Assembly (NCBI GenBank): GCA_030695565.1 | Contig: JAUYRZ010000123.1 | Coordinates: 1 to 64,000, forward strand | Length of the DNA stretch: 64,000 bases | Direction of reading: 5' to 3' | Source: Archangium sp. | GTDB lineage: Bacteria; Myxococcota; Myxococcia; Myxococcales; Myxococcaceae | Shown: in pieces, positions 41,294 to 53,162 of the stretch | Position numbering within the stretch: position 1 is the stretch's first letter | Layout of the letters: each line of letters starts with the position of its first letter | Translations under genes and position numbers: made by a program | Notes under the pieces: model-generated | What the model saw: only the letters and a program-made list of their open reading frames with translations | The model's database searches: none | What the model was told of the DNA's origin: nothing

Positions 41294-43525
41294 GTGGCAC
41301 AGGTTCATCAGCTCATTCCCTGTTTCACTCCCAACGACGCCATGGGTCAGGCGGCGGTGGCCTGGCAACGTGTGGTGCGCCACCTCGGCTTCAACGGAGA
41401 GGTCTATGCCGACGAGGTGGCCCCCGAGTGGCACTCGCTGGTGAGGCCCGCTTCCGCGTTGCGCCCGGGGCCCGACGATCTGGTGCTGTACCACCACGGC
41501 ATCGCCTCTCCGCTCGCCGGCCGGGTGATGCACCTGCCTTGCCGCCGCGGGGTGGTGTTTCACAACGTCACGCCTTCGCGTTTCTACGCAGGCACCCGGT
41601 TGGAGGAGGCGCTGGTCTCCGGCCGCGCGCAGCTCACCGCCCTGGCTGATTTCGTCGAGCTCTCCATCGGCGTCTCGCAGTTCAACGCGCGGGAGCTGGA
41701 GGCCTCGGGTCACCGCAACGTGAAGGTGGTGCCGCTCTTCGTCGAGCCCGAACGGTTCACCCCGGCTTGTGCCGACGCCCGGCTCACCGCCCGGCTCGAG
41801 GGTGCAGGAAGACCGCGGGTGGTGAGCGTCAGCCGGGTGGTGCCCCACAAGCGCATGGAGGATCTGCTCTCGCTGCATGAAGAGCTGCGCCGCATCGCGC
41901 CCCGCGCTGAGCTCTGGGTGGTGGGTGGGTACGCCGCGGGCAACGCCGACTTCAAGGCGCTCCAGCGCAAGGCCGACCGCATCGGAGGCGTGACCTTTCT
42001 GGGCCGCGTCAGCCACGCGCAGCTGGTCGCCGCGTACCGCAGCGCTGACGTGTTCGTGTCGATGTCGGAGCACGAGGGCTTCGGCGTGCCGCTGGTCGAG
42101 GCGATGGCGGCCGAGCTCCCGGTGCTCGCGTTTGGCGCGGCGGCGGTGCCCGAGACGATGGGCGGCCGCGGCATCGTCTTCGACGAGAAACACTTCGCTG
42201 CGCTCGCCGAGCTGGTGCAGCTGGTGACGAGCGACGCCGAGCTGCGCGCGAAGGTGATCGCGGGGCAACGGGAGCGGGTGGCCGAGCTCTCGTTCTCTGC
42301 CACGCGTGACGCGCTCGCGAGGTGTCTGCCGAAGGTCCCTCGCACGCCGACGAAGCGTGGTCCTCCGCGGGTGGCCCTGGTGGTGCAGCGGTACGGCGAG
42401 GCGCTCACGGGTGGGGCAGAGTCACTCGCCCGGCAGATCGCCCTGCGCCTCAAGCCGCACGCGAAGTTGGAGATCCTCACCACCTGCGCGACGGATCATC
42501 TCACCTGGGCCAACGAGCTCCCCGCCGGCCGCTCGATGGACGAGGGCCTTCCGGTGCACCGTTTCCCGGTGCGGAGACCGCGTCACCTGCGCCCGTTCAA
42601 CCGGCTCTCCGATTCACTGTTCGGCAAGCCGCTCGACTTCGTGAGCGAGTCGCACTGGCTGGCCGAGCAGGGCCCGCTCGCGCCCGGTCTGCTCGATGCG
42701 ATCGCTGCGCGCTCGAACGACTTCGACGCGTTCCTCTTCATCACCTATCTCTACGCGCCGACCGCGTGGGGCGTGCCGTTGGTGGCGCACAAGGCGATGG
42801 TGATGCCCACCGCGCACGACGAAGCGCCGTTCAAGTTCGAGGCCTTCGCCGACGTCTTCAACGCGCCGCAGATGCTGGTGTGCAACACGCCCGAAGAGGC
42901 CGCGCTGATCGAACGGCGTTTTCCTGCTGCTGCGCGGAGGCGGGTCGTGGGTACCGGGATCGAGCCGATGCCGGCGAAGCCCGAGCGCTTCCGTGAGCAG
43001 TTCGGGATCACCGGGCCGTACCTGCTCTACCTGGGCCGGATGGAGGCGGGGAAGGGCGTGGTCGATCTGGTGCGCCGACATCAAGCCCTGGTGAACGCAT
43101 TTCACGACGCGCCTTCGTTGGTGCTGGCGGGCTCCGGCAACGTGGCGCCGAAGGGCACGCGGGTCATCTGCGTGGGCCGCGTCGACGAGCAGGCCAAGTG
43201 GGATGCGCTGGCCGGGGCGCTCGCGGTGGTGGTGCCCAGCCGCTATGAGAGCCTGTCGTTGCTCACCCTCGAGGCCTTCGCGGTGGGCACGCCGGTGATC
43301 GGCAACGCCGCGTCTGACGTGGTGGTGGGGCAGCTCGAACGCAGCAAGGCCGGCGTGCCGTTCAACCTCGATGACGACGCCAGCTTCAGTGAAGCGGTGC
43401 GCCGCATCGGAGAAGAGCGGGCGGTGATGGGCAAGGCAGGCAAGAAGTACGCGGCGAAGTCCCAATGGGACGTGGTCGTCCGCGCGTACCTGGAAGAGTT
43501 CGAGCAGATCCGGAGGAAGTCATGA
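41294..43525 (+). CDS. Double GT4-family glycosyltransferase
   Basis: The protein has about 743 residues, two full GT-B glycosyltransferases in one chain. The GTG at 41294 starts VAQVHQLIPCFTPNDAMG, the expected N-terminus; a TTG at 41273 with GAAGGTGA before it is an alternative. The first enzyme (about 1-365) has VSVSRVVPHKRMEDLL and SMSEHEGFGVPLVEAM with E-x7-E. The second (about 370-743) has VALVVQRYGEALTGGAESLARQ, LLYLGRMEAGKG and VPSRYESLSLLTLEAF, also with E-x7-E. Both look active. The fusion suggests two successive sugar additions to one surface glycan. The stop overlaps the next ATG (ATGA). Confidence 0.88.
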   Translation: MAQVHQLIPCFTPNDAMGQAAVAWQRVVRHLGFNGEVYADEVAPEWHSLVRPASALRPGPDDLVLYHHGIASPLAGRVMHLPCRRGVVFHNVTPSRFYAGTRLEEALVSGRAQLTALADFVELSIGVSQFNARELEASGHRNVKVVPLFVEPERFTPACADARLTARLEGAGRPRVVSVSRVVPHKRMEDLLSLHEELRRIAPRAELWVVGGYAAGNADFKALQRKADRIGGVTFLGRVSHAQLVAAYRSADVFVSMSEHEGFGVPLVEAMAAELPVLAFGAAAVPETMGGRGIVFDEKHFAALAELVQLVTSDAELRAKVIAGQRERVAELSFSATRDALARCLPKVPRTPTKRGPPRVALVVQRYGEALTGGAESLARQIALRLKPHAKLEILTTCATDHLTWANELPAGRSMDEGLPVHRFPVRRPRHLRPFNRLSDSLFGKPLDFVSESHWLAEQGPLAPGLLDAIAARSNDFDAFLFITYLYAPTAWGVPLVAHKAMVMPTAHDEAPFKFEAFADVFNAPQMLVCNTPEEAALIERRFPAAARRRVVGTGIEPMPAKPERFREQFGITGPYLLYLGRMEAGKGVVDLVRRHQALVNAFHDAPSLVLAGSGNVAPKGTRVICVGRVDEQAKWDALAGALAVVVPSRYESLSLLTLEAFAVGTPVIGNAASDVVVGQLERSKAGVPFNLDDDASFSEAVRRIGEERAVMGKAGKKYAAKSQWDVVVRAYLEEFEQIRRKS

Positions 43526-44127
43526 AGCTCCTGGGAAAAGACATCACGCCGGCCAGGGTGATGGCCTTCGTGGGTGAACGGTTGCAAGCGCGCGGGCTCG
43601 CTCTCCCGAGTGAAGACGGGCTCAGCGAAAACGGCGTGGAGGCGCGCGTCGACCCCTTGAGCTTCAATCTGCAGTCGCTCGAGGCCAACGCCGACGCGAC
43701 GCAGGGGCTGCCGCTCGAGACGCATCGCGACGGCCTGTCGGGGCGCGCGGTGGTGCTGGCCAAGCGGATCTTTCGCAAGGCGGGGCAGATCTTCATCAAC
43801 GAAGCGCTCGGGCGTCAGCGCGTGTTCAACGGCCACGTGCGCGACTCGTACGCTCAGATGTCGGCCGAGATGATGCGTCTGCGCCAGCGCGTCGACGAGC
43901 TGGAGAAGGAGGCCGCGGCCGTTGCTGCGCCCGTGCCGCCGTTGCCGGTGATCGCCAAGCTGAAGAAGCCGCCCATGCCGCCTTCCGCGCCCCGGCCGGT
44001 GAAGGAGGCCGCGACTGTCGCTGCGCCCGCGCCGGTGATCGCCAAGCCGAAGGTCCCGAACCGCAAGCCGCCCGCGCCGCCTTCTGCGCCCCGGCCGCTC
44101 CCCCGTAATTCGCGTCGAGGTAAGTGA
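43522..44127 (+). CDS. Coiled-coil protein with Pro/Ala-rich tail, glycan-operon partner
   Basis: The protein has 201 residues. CGGAGGAAG precedes the ATG, which overlaps the glycosyltransferase stop by four bases, so translation is coupled. The first 115 residues are helical (KDITPARVMAFVGERLQARG; RIFRKAGQIFINEALG). A coiled-coil segment (YAQMSAEMMRLRQRVDELEKE) is followed by a tail with two near-repeats of PPxPPSAPRP separated by IAKPKVP. There is no enzyme motif. It is probably a scaffold or modulator of the glycosyltransferase; that is inference from coupling. Confidence 0.7.
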   Translation: MKLLGKDITPARVMAFVGERLQARGLALPSEDGLSENGVEARVDPLSFNLQSLEANADATQGLPLETHRDGLSGRAVVLAKRIFRKAGQIFINEALGRQRVFNGHVRDSYAQMSAEMMRLRQRVDELEKEAAAVAAPVPPLPVIAKLKKPPMPPSAPRPVKEAATVAAPAPVIAKPKVPNRKPPAPPSAPRPLPRNSRRGK

Positions 44128-44130
44128 GCC

Positions 44131-44940
44131 ATGGGCAAGCTGATGTTCGGTTGGGACGACAAGATCACCTGCATCGAGCCGGTAGGGGTGAAGGGCGAGA
44201 ACGACGAGCCGCTCTGCCTGGCGTACAGGACGAGCAAGCTGTTCGTCGGCGCGGGCGTGTACCTGAAAGACGAAGGGTACGTGCTCGGTGATCCCGGGAA
44301 GAAAGATCTCTATTACCCGTGGCCCGACGAGGCCCAGGTCACGAAGTGGCAGTCGGCGGAGCTGCTCCCTGACCCGCTGCCCGCGTATTCGATTCCTCTG
44401 GTGGAGTACGCCTTCGCCTATTCGTTGTGGATCATCATCGCGGTCATGGTGGCCTGGGCGGTGGCGAAGAGCGCGCTGACCAAACGGCGCCAGCAGCGTG
44501 ATGCGCTCATTCCCGTTCACTTCGGGCCGCCGACGGTGGTGACCGAGGGTGATCGGTTCATCAGCGAGACGGTGAAGGCGATGCTCCAGCCGCACGAGCA
44601 GCTGCAGCACCAGGCGTTCGCGTTGCGCGATGCCGAAGAGATTTCGCACATCTATTTCGTGGCGCTGACCAGCCAACGGTTGATCCTGATCAGCTCGAAG
44701 CGGAAGTTCCGCGGGTTGGTGTTCGAGAACCAGGGCGTCGAAGAAGTGCCGCGCGCGCAGATCGCCGACGTGAAGGAGAGCTCGTACGAGCTGACCTTCA
44801 CGCTGACGACGGGTGGCCAGTTTCCGTTGGTGGTGCCCGCGAGCGAGAAGGACTTCAGCAATCAAAAGGCGTTCGTGCGTGACGTGCCGCGGCTGCTCGG
44901 TGCCGCGAAGGCGGTCGGCCCGGTCGTTCAAGTCGCTTGA
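44131..44940 (+). CDS. Membrane protein with bacterial PH-like domain
   Basis: The protein has 269 residues. After an N-terminal soluble strand-rich part, a single membrane helix (YSLWIIIAVMVAWAVAKSAL) spans about residues 95-115. The C-terminal part (145-255) has the strand pattern of bacterial PH/YokE-like domains (EEISHIYFVALTSQRLILISSKRKFRGLVFENQGVEEVPRAQIADVKE, quoted only as pattern: the LTSQRLILI strand and the QIADVK strand). It starts three bases after the coiled-coil gene and closes the operon. It could help anchor the complex to the membrane. No catalytic motif. Confidence 0.7.
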   Translation: MGKLMFGWDDKITCIEPVGVKGENDEPLCLAYRTSKLFVGAGVYLKDEGYVLGDPGKKDLYYPWPDEAQVTKWQSAELLPDPLPAYSIPLVEYAFAYSLWIIIAVMVAWAVAKSALTKRRQQRDALIPVHFGPPTVVTEGDRFISETVKAMLQPHEQLQHQAFALRDAEEISHIYFVALTSQRLILISSKRKFRGLVFENQGVEEVPRAQIADVKESSYELTFTLTTGGQFPLVVPASEKDFSNQKAFVRDVPRLLGAAKAVGPVVQVA

Positions 44941-45385
44941 AGCTGAAAACCAGGCCACGGTGACGTGCACATCCCTCGAGATGGCTCAGAGCATCTGCAT
45001 CACGCCAGGCAGGCCCGCACGATTGGCCATCAGCCGGCTCACTGCCGACGATCGTCACTCGCTGAGCCTCTCGGGCCGCGCGCGCGTCGAGCGCACGTTG
45101 CAGAGCTCGCCGGGAACTCGGCCTGCCTGACCTCGAGTTGGCCCGCGCGCAGGCGAACACCCCGGCGCAGGACCTCTGGCGTCCCGCGCTCGCGGCGCTT
45201 GCATGAGCGGCGGCGAGAGGTTCCAGACGATGGCGACGATGACGCCGCCCCGCAGCAAGCTCGCGATGAAGCCGGCGACCAGCCCGCCCAGCCAGATGAA
45301 CCCCGAGCGCAGCCTCCGCTGGTTCGCGCGCCACAGGGCGGCAGTGCTCGAAGATTTCACCCAGGCCTGAGCGGCCCGGTGCGGC
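44941..45385. other. 445-bp gap with coding-like fragments on both strands
   Basis: Fragments include a plus-strand tail (ELGLPDLELARAQ ... WRPALAALA, stop near 45205) without a start, a minus-strand tail (VTIVGSEPADGQS) and the small membrane frame described separately. The mixture suggests decayed genes. No terminator for the glycan operon was found. Confidence 0.35.
45055..45360 (-). CDS. Doubtful small membrane protein downstream of secA
   Basis: About 101 residues from a GTG at 45360, beginning 25 bases after the secA stop. A convincing membrane segment (GFIWLGGLVAGFIASLLRGG) follows a basic N-terminus; the last 50 residues are Arg/Pro/Gly-rich and look non-coding. There is no ribosome site. 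It may be the remnant of a longer gene with a frameshift. Low confidence. Confidence 0.3.
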   Translation of the reverse strand: MKSSSTAALWRANQRRLRSGFIWLGGLVAGFIASLLRGGVIVAIVWNLSPPLMQAPRARDARGPAPGCSPARGPTRGQAGRVPGELCNVRSTRARPERLSE

Positions 45386-48199
<2,814 letters not shown>

Positions 48200-48302
48200 G
48201 TGAAGCCTTCCTTGATGACTGAAACTTGATTGCTGAAAAAGGCACGACGCGCACCGAGCGCGGCGAAGAGAAACGAGAGAGGGCTGGGGTGCTGCAGTGA
48301 GC

Positions 48303-48593
48303 TCAGGTCGCCTGGCGGCGAACGTGCTTCACGAACAGCAGCGCGCGAGCGCTGGAACCTTCAGGAGCGGGCGCAGCGGCAAACCCGTCATGGCTCGCCA
48401 GCACCAGGGCAAACAGCGGCGGGAGCGGGCGGGCGGGGTGCACCACCTGCGACTCCACCTCGGCGCGTTCGGTCGTCTCGACCGCCCGGCGCAGCAGGGT
48501 GAAGGGTGTTCGCTCGACGCGCGGGAGGGCGAACGCCACGAGCTGCGCGGCGAACACGGGAATCCCGACGGTGAGGAACAGTACGACACGCAT
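48303..48593 (-). CDS. Small secreted protein of unknown function
   Basis: The protein has 96 residues. The start at 48593 gives a signal-like or anchor helix ([22 protein letters not shown]) followed by 70 residues without a recognised domain ([26 protein letters not shown]...). The composition is plausible but not distinctive. It lies upstream of secA in the same direction, with 103 bases between them that may hold the secA promoter. Confidence 0.45.
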   Translation of the reverse strand: MRVVLFLTVGIPVFAAQLVAFALPRVERTPFTLLRRAVETTERAEVESQVVHPARPLPPLFALVLASHDGFAAAPAPEGSSARALLFVKHVRRQAT

Positions 48594-48753
48594 GCGCGGA
48601 CACCATGCCACAGCTTTTTCAAACGTCACGCCCGAACCTGCCGAATCTGCCTGCGCAGGCCCCGGGGCGCACGCCGACTTCGCGGGTAGCCGCTCCTTCG
48701 GGCTGCGAACCGGGAGCCGAGCCCTGCTCGCCCGCTTGTGGTACCGAGCCCGT

Positions 48754-49878
48754 ATGAAGAAGGGCAATCAGCGCGAGCGCAAAGAGCGGAACGCCTGGCA
48801 CGTCTCGCCTGAGCTGCGCCGCGCGCCGCCCCCGAAGCTTGAACCGCCCAAGCGGGTGAAGGTGCCCGCGATGCCGCCGGTGACCCTGGTGCCTGAGCCG
48901 GGCCACTGGTTGTGGACCTGCCGGGCCGGCTTCGAGGCGCAGCTCTATGAAGAGCTCGCCTGGGGGAAGAAGAACCCCATTCTGCTGGGGCCCTCGCTCA
49001 TCGCCTCGGCGCCTTTTACGGGTGAAAACCCGCTGCCCCGCCCGCCGACGTTCGCGCGCATGGGCTTCCTGGTGACCGACATCGTGCGCAGCCCTGCCGA
49101 TGCCGCGGGTGCCTTGCCCGATGAGCCGACCAAGGTGCAGGTCTGGGTGCCCGACACCGACGTGGCCAACGCGCGCGCCGGTGAAGCGACGGCCTGGGCC
49201 GACACCATCGCTGCGATTCGCGCTGAAGAAGGCCTCACCGATCCCGAGACGCCGTGGAAAGCGAGCGAGAGCGGCGCGTGGTTGGGTCAGATCTGCATGA
49301 TCGGCCCCGGCGTGGGCGTGGTGGGCCGGGTGCGCGCGCGCGAGGCGTTGTCACTCTCCGCAGGCGGCCGGGCGCGCATGAAGCGCAGCAGCGAGTCGCC
49401 GTCGCGTGCGGCCATGAAGCTCGACGAGGCGCTCGATTGGTACGGCGTCTCTCCGGGCAAAGGCGACCTCTGCGTCGACCTGGGCAGCGCCCCCGGCGGG
49501 TGGACCCGGGCGCTGGCCGAACGGGGTGCGCGCGTGTGGAGCGTCGACCCCGCCAACCTCGCCCCCGACGTGCTCAAGCTGCCGAAGGTGAAGCACTTTC
49601 ACGAGAGCGCCTTCGAGTTCGTCCCCGAGGAGCAGGTCGACTGGCTGTTCTGTGACATGGCCTGGCGCCCCCTCGAGGTCGCGCAGCTGCTGGGCAAGTG
49701 GGGCCGCAAGGCGCACGCCTCTCAACTGGTGGCCAACATCAAGCTGCCCATGAAGGACAAGTTGCCCACGCTCTTCCGGGTGAAACACGCGCTCGAAGAC
49801 GGCGGCTGGAAGGAGCTGAAGATGCGCCAGCTCTACCACGACCGCGATGAGGTCACCGTGACGGGCCGAAGGTTCTGA
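48754..49878 (+). CDS. rlmM: RlmM-like 23S rRNA 2'-O-ribose methyltransferase
   Basis: The protein has 374 residues. Residues 55-190 resemble the THUMP-like N-terminal RNA-binding part. The FtsJ/RrmJ-type methyltransferase domain has LCVDLGSAPGGWTRAL (SAM motif I), WSVDPANL, the catalytic Asp of DWLFCDMAW and the Lys of VANIKLPMKD, matching the KDK-type tetrad of RlmM, which methylates C2498 of 23S rRNA in E. coli. The ATG at 48754 follows a plausible spacer; upstream codons overlap the divergent small gene. The target is by homology only. Confidence 0.8.
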   Translation: MKKGNQRERKERNAWHVSPELRRAPPPKLEPPKRVKVPAMPPVTLVPEPGHWLWTCRAGFEAQLYEELAWGKKNPILLGPSLIASAPFTGENPLPRPPTFARMGFLVTDIVRSPADAAGALPDEPTKVQVWVPDTDVANARAGEATAWADTIAAIRAEEGLTDPETPWKASESGAWLGQICMIGPGVGVVGRVRAREALSLSAGGRARMKRSSESPSRAAMKLDEALDWYGVSPGKGDLCVDLGSAPGGWTRALAERGARVWSVDPANLAPDVLKLPKVKHFHESAFEFVPEEQVDWLFCDMAWRPLEVAQLLGKWGRKAHASQLVANIKLPMKDKLPTLFRVKHALEDGGWKELKMRQLYHDRDEVTVTGRRF

Positions 49879-49906
49879 CCCACCGTTCCTCCCGAGGGAG
49901 CACTTC
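49879..49906. repeat. Dispersed intergenic repeat, family B
   Basis: CCACCGTTCCTCCCGAGGGAGCA, matching the copies at 36112 and 27578 through CCACCGTTC. It directly follows the RlmM-like stop codon. Confidence 0.5.
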
Positions 49907-49992
49907 GCCTCGCGCGGCAAGTGGCCTGACTGCGCGCGATGCGAACGGTGGTGCTTGAAGTCTGCGCCGCTGTGGGTTGCACTGCGCGGCTC

Positions 49993-51087
49993 ATGATCAG
50001 CTCCGCCCTGCTGTTGCTCCTCGCCGCCGAGAACCTTCCAGGCCTCGCCGTGATGGACTTCGGGATCGAGGGCGCGCCGCCCGAGATCGCCGCGGCCACC
50101 TCGGGCCTGGTGGCACACGAGCTCGAGCGCCTGCAGCTCTTCCACATCACCACCGCCGAGACCACCCGGGTGATCCTCGGCGTCGATCGCCAGCGCCAGC
50201 TGATGGGCTGCGAGAGCTGCTCGGGCGCCTCGATGAGCGAGCTGACTTCGTTCGAGTACCTGATCACCGGCAAGCTCCTGCGCAGCGGCCCGCCGAAAGA
50301 CGCGAAGTACACCCTGATGCTCACCTTGATGAAGGTCGGCTCGGCCTCACCGCTCTCTTCGGTGCGGGTCGAAGCGAAGGGCGAAGAGAAGCTGCTGCAG
50401 GAAGTGCCCCCGGCCACCTTGAAGCTCATCGGCAAGCTGCTCGACGGGCGGCAGGGTGCGTTGGTGGTGGGCTCCTCCGAGACGGGCGCGTCGGTGAAGA
50501 TCGACGACACCCAGGTGGGCACCACGCCCTTGCAGGCGCGCGTGCCGATCGCCGCGGGGCCGCACCTCCTCACGGTGGAGAAAGAAGGCTTCACCCAGGT
50601 TCGCAAGGAAGTGCGCGTCGCGCCTGATCAGGTCTCCGACGAGTTCATCAAGCTGGTGCCCAGCCCCGACATGGCCGAGGCGTACGAAGCGAAGGCCCGG
50701 CGTTTCCGCGTGCTCGCCTGGGTGGGCGTGGGGCTGGCGGCCGCGGGTGTGGGCGCCTTCGTCGCAGGCAACGTGGTGGCCACCGGCAAGTACGGCGACG
50801 CCGGCTCGCCGGGCACCTTCGCGCATTACCGGGCGCAGCTGCTCGACGGCAACGAGACCGAAGAGAACCGCGCGCAGGCCGGCAAGCTCAAGGCAGAGAT
50901 CGAGTCGATGCAGACCGTCTCGTGGATCGGCCTGGGCGCTGCCGCCGCGGGGGCCCTCACGGCCACCGTGTTGTTCGTGGTCGGCGATCCGCCCGGGCGC
51001 TACGAGGCGTACCGCCAGAAGACGGGCGTGGTCTCGATGCGGCTGTCACCCACCCCTGGAGGGGTGGTGCTGACGGGGGCGTTCTAG
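49993..51087 (+). CDS. PEGA-domain protein with signal peptide and membrane helices
   Basis: The protein has 364 residues. The ATG at 49993 opens a signal peptide (MISSALLLLLAAENLPG). Residues 25-150 resemble a CsgG/TolB-type periplasmic beta-alpha domain (LAVMDFGIEGAP, FEYLITGKLL). A PEGA domain follows at about 160-215 (VKIDDTQVGTTPLQ, HLLTVEKEGF). Two hydrophobic segments close the protein (VLAWVGVGLAAAGVGAFVAGNV and IGLGAAAAGALTATVLFVVG). PEGA proteins in myxobacteria are often surface or envelope scaffolds. A role in the polysaccharide export operon just downstream is possible but not shown. Confidence 0.78.
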   Translation: MISSALLLLLAAENLPGLAVMDFGIEGAPPEIAAATSGLVAHELERLQLFHITTAETTRVILGVDRQRQLMGCESCSGASMSELTSFEYLITGKLLRSGPPKDAKYTLMLTLMKVGSASPLSSVRVEAKGEEKLLQEVPPATLKLIGKLLDGRQGALVVGSSETGASVKIDDTQVGTTPLQARVPIAAGPHLLTVEKEGFTQVRKEVRVAPDQVSDEFIKLVPSPDMAEAYEAKARRFRVLAWVGVGLAAAGVGAFVAGNVVATGKYGDAGSPGTFAHYRAQLLDGNETEENRAQAGKLKAEIESMQTVSWIGLGAAAAGALTATVLFVVGDPPGRYEAYRQKTGVVSMRLSPTPGGVVLTGAF

Positions 51088-51140
51088 CAAGACAGCGGTC
51101 TTCCGCGTGGTAAGGGCTTCGGGCCCTCAACCGGCCGGCC

Positions 51141-51941
51141 ATGATTCGCAACCTCACCGAGCTTTACCAGTACCGCGCCTTGCTCCTCGCCCTGTCCATG
51201 CGCGAGCTCAAGGCCCGCTACCGCGCCTCTGTGCTGGGCTTCTTCTGGACGTTCCTGAACCCCACCTTGAACATGCTCGTCTACGTGCTGGTGTTCGGCA
51301 TGGTGATGCGCAGCGCGGTGCCGAACTACGCGTACTACCTGTTCACCGGGTTGTTGCCGTGGATCTTCTTCTCCAGTTCCCTGCTCGGCGGCACCTCGTC
51401 GATCAGCGACCGCAAAGACCTGCTCACCAAGGTGCGCTTCCCCGCCCAGGTGTTGCCGGCCACCGTGGTGTTGACCAACCTCATCAACTTCCTGCTCTCG
51501 TTGCCGCTGCTGCTGGGCCTGGGGCTGTTCTTCGGCGTCACGCCCACCTGGCACATGGTGTTCCTGGTGCCGGTGCTGCTGGTGCAGACCTTCTTCACCC
51601 TGGCGCTGACCTACCTGTTCGCCGCGCTCAACGTGGCCTTCCGCGATCTGCAGCACATCGTGGGCAACCTGGTGCAGATGGCGTTCTTTCTGACCCCCGT
51701 GTTGTGGGATCTCAAGTCGGCGCCGGCCGTGGGCAGCCTGACCCGCGAGCAGTCGCAGCAGCTGCTGATGCACGTGAACCCGATGGCCTCGGTGATGGCC
51801 GCGTGGCGCGACATCTTCTACGAGCAGCGCATTCCGAATTGGCAGCCGCTGCTGAGCGTGGCCGCCATCTCCCTGGTGCTGATGTGGATCTCGAGCAACG
51901 TCTTCGAACGCCGCCGGGAAGAGTTCGCGGAGCTGGTATGA
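51141..51941 (+). CDS. wzm: Polysaccharide ABC exporter permease (Wzm-type)
   Basis: The protein has 266 residues with six membrane helices and the ABC-2 fold typical of O-antigen/teichoic-acid exporters: RELKARYRASVLGFFWTFLNP at the start, DRKDLLTKVRFPAQVLP in the middle and VFERRREEFAELV at the end. It would flip a lipid-linked polysaccharide across the inner membrane together with the ATPase encoded next, whose ATG overlaps this stop (ATGA). The assignment is firm at family level; whether the cargo is O-antigen or another glycan is open. Confidence 0.9.
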   Translation: MIRNLTELYQYRALLLALSMRELKARYRASVLGFFWTFLNPTLNMLVYVLVFGMVMRSAVPNYAYYLFTGLLPWIFFSSSLLGGTSSISDRKDLLTKVRFPAQVLPATVVLTNLINFLLSLPLLLGLGLFFGVTPTWHMVFLVPVLLVQTFFTLALTYLFAALNVAFRDLQHIVGNLVQMAFFLTPVLWDLKSAPAVGSLTREQSQQLLMHVNPMASVMAAWRDIFYEQRIPNWQPLLSVAAISLVLMWISSNVFERRREEFAELV

Positions 51942-53161
51942 GCACCGACGCGATCGTCCTCAACAACGTCTTCAAGTCGTTCAAGAAGACCTCGAAGCGC
52001 AACGAATCGACCACCATGAAGACCGAGCTGGTGCGGCTGCTGAAGTTTCAGCGCCGCCTGGTCGAGCCGGCCACGCACATCGAGGCCCTCAAGGGCATCG
52101 ACCTGCGCATCCCCCAGGGCTCCACCGTCGGCATCATCGGCCGCAACGGCTCGGGCAAGAGCACCCTGCTCAAGTTGATGACGGGCATCTACTCGCCCAC
52201 CACCGGCACCATCGACGTGCAGGGGCGCATCAGCGCGTTGCTCGAGCTGGGCGCGGGTTTTCACCCCGACTTCACCGGCCGCGAGAACATCCTCATCAAC
52301 GGCATCATCCTGGGCATGAGCCGGGCCGAGTTGAAGGAGCGCACGCCTGGCATCATCGAGTTCGCCGAGCTGGGCGACTTCATCGACGAGCCGGTGCGCA
52401 CCTACTCGAGCGGCATGTTCATGCGGCTGGCCTTCGCGGTGGCCACCCACGTGGATCCCGACGTGTTGATCGTCGACGAGATCCTCGCGGTGGGCGACGA
52501 ACACTTCAGCCGCAAGTCGCAGACCAAGATGAACGAGTTCCGCACCAGCGGGAAGACCATCGTGCTGGTCACCCACGACCTGGCCACCGTGCAGAACTGG
52601 TGCAGCGCCGCGGTGTGGATCGACGGGGGCCGGGTGCGCATGTACGGCCACTCCGCCGACGTGGTGAACGAGTACCGCCGCGCCGTGAACGCCGCTGAAA
52701 ACGAAGGGCAGAAGACCGGCCACTCCGCGCTCGATCAGCCGGGCCTCGCCCTGCCCTCCAGGGTGCAGGTCGAAGACAAGGCGCCGCTGGGCAGCGTGTC
52801 GGCCGTGCGCTTGAAAGACGGCCGGGGCGCGGCGCAGCAGGCCTTCCGCGCCGACGCGCCGCTCACCATCGAGGTCGACTGGTCCGTCCGCGAAAAAGCG
52901 AAGGTGAAGTTCGGCCTCGATCTGATCGCCTCCGATGGCCGGCTGCTCTTGAGCACCGGGTGGAGCGGCGGCGAGCTGTCGGGCGCCGGTACCGCGCGCG
53001 TCGAGCTGGCCCGCCTGGGCCTGGGCGGCGGCGTGTACGAGCTGCTGCTCTCGGCGGCGGGCAACGATGAGACCGTGAAGAACCCTTTCCGCGTCGCGCT
53101 GCACGTGGCGCCGACCGATGGCGTGGGGCCCTTGCGGCCCGAGCTGCGCTGGAGCCTGTGA
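51938..53161 (+). CDS. wzt: Polysaccharide ABC exporter ATPase with cargo-binding domain (Wzt-type)
   Basis: The protein has 407 residues. Walker A is GRNGSGKST, the signature is YSSGM, Walker B is VLIVDEIL with the His of THD. Residues about 270-407 form a beta-rich C-terminal domain (VSAVRLKDGRG, LTIEVDW, GVYELLLSAAG), as in Wzt proteins that recognise the capped non-reducing end of the glycan before export. The presence of this domain suggests chain-end-modified O-antigen. It is translationally coupled to the permease. Confidence 0.9.
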   Translation: MSTDAIVLNNVFKSFKKTSKRNESTTMKTELVRLLKFQRRLVEPATHIEALKGIDLRIPQGSTVGIIGRNGSGKSTLLKLMTGIYSPTTGTIDVQGRISALLELGAGFHPDFTGRENILINGIILGMSRAELKERTPGIIEFAELGDFIDEPVRTYSSGMFMRLAFAVATHVDPDVLIVDEILAVGDEHFSRKSQTKMNEFRTSGKTIVLVTHDLATVQNWCSAAVWIDGGRVRMYGHSADVVNEYRRAVNAAENEGQKTGHSALDQPGLALPSRVQVEDKAPLGSVSAVRLKDGRGAAQQAFRADAPLTIEVDWSVREKAKVKFGLDLIASDGRLLLSTGWSGGELSGAGTARVELARLGLGGGVYELLLSAAGNDETVKNPFRVALHVAPTDGVGPLRPELRWSL

Positions 53162-53162
53162 C

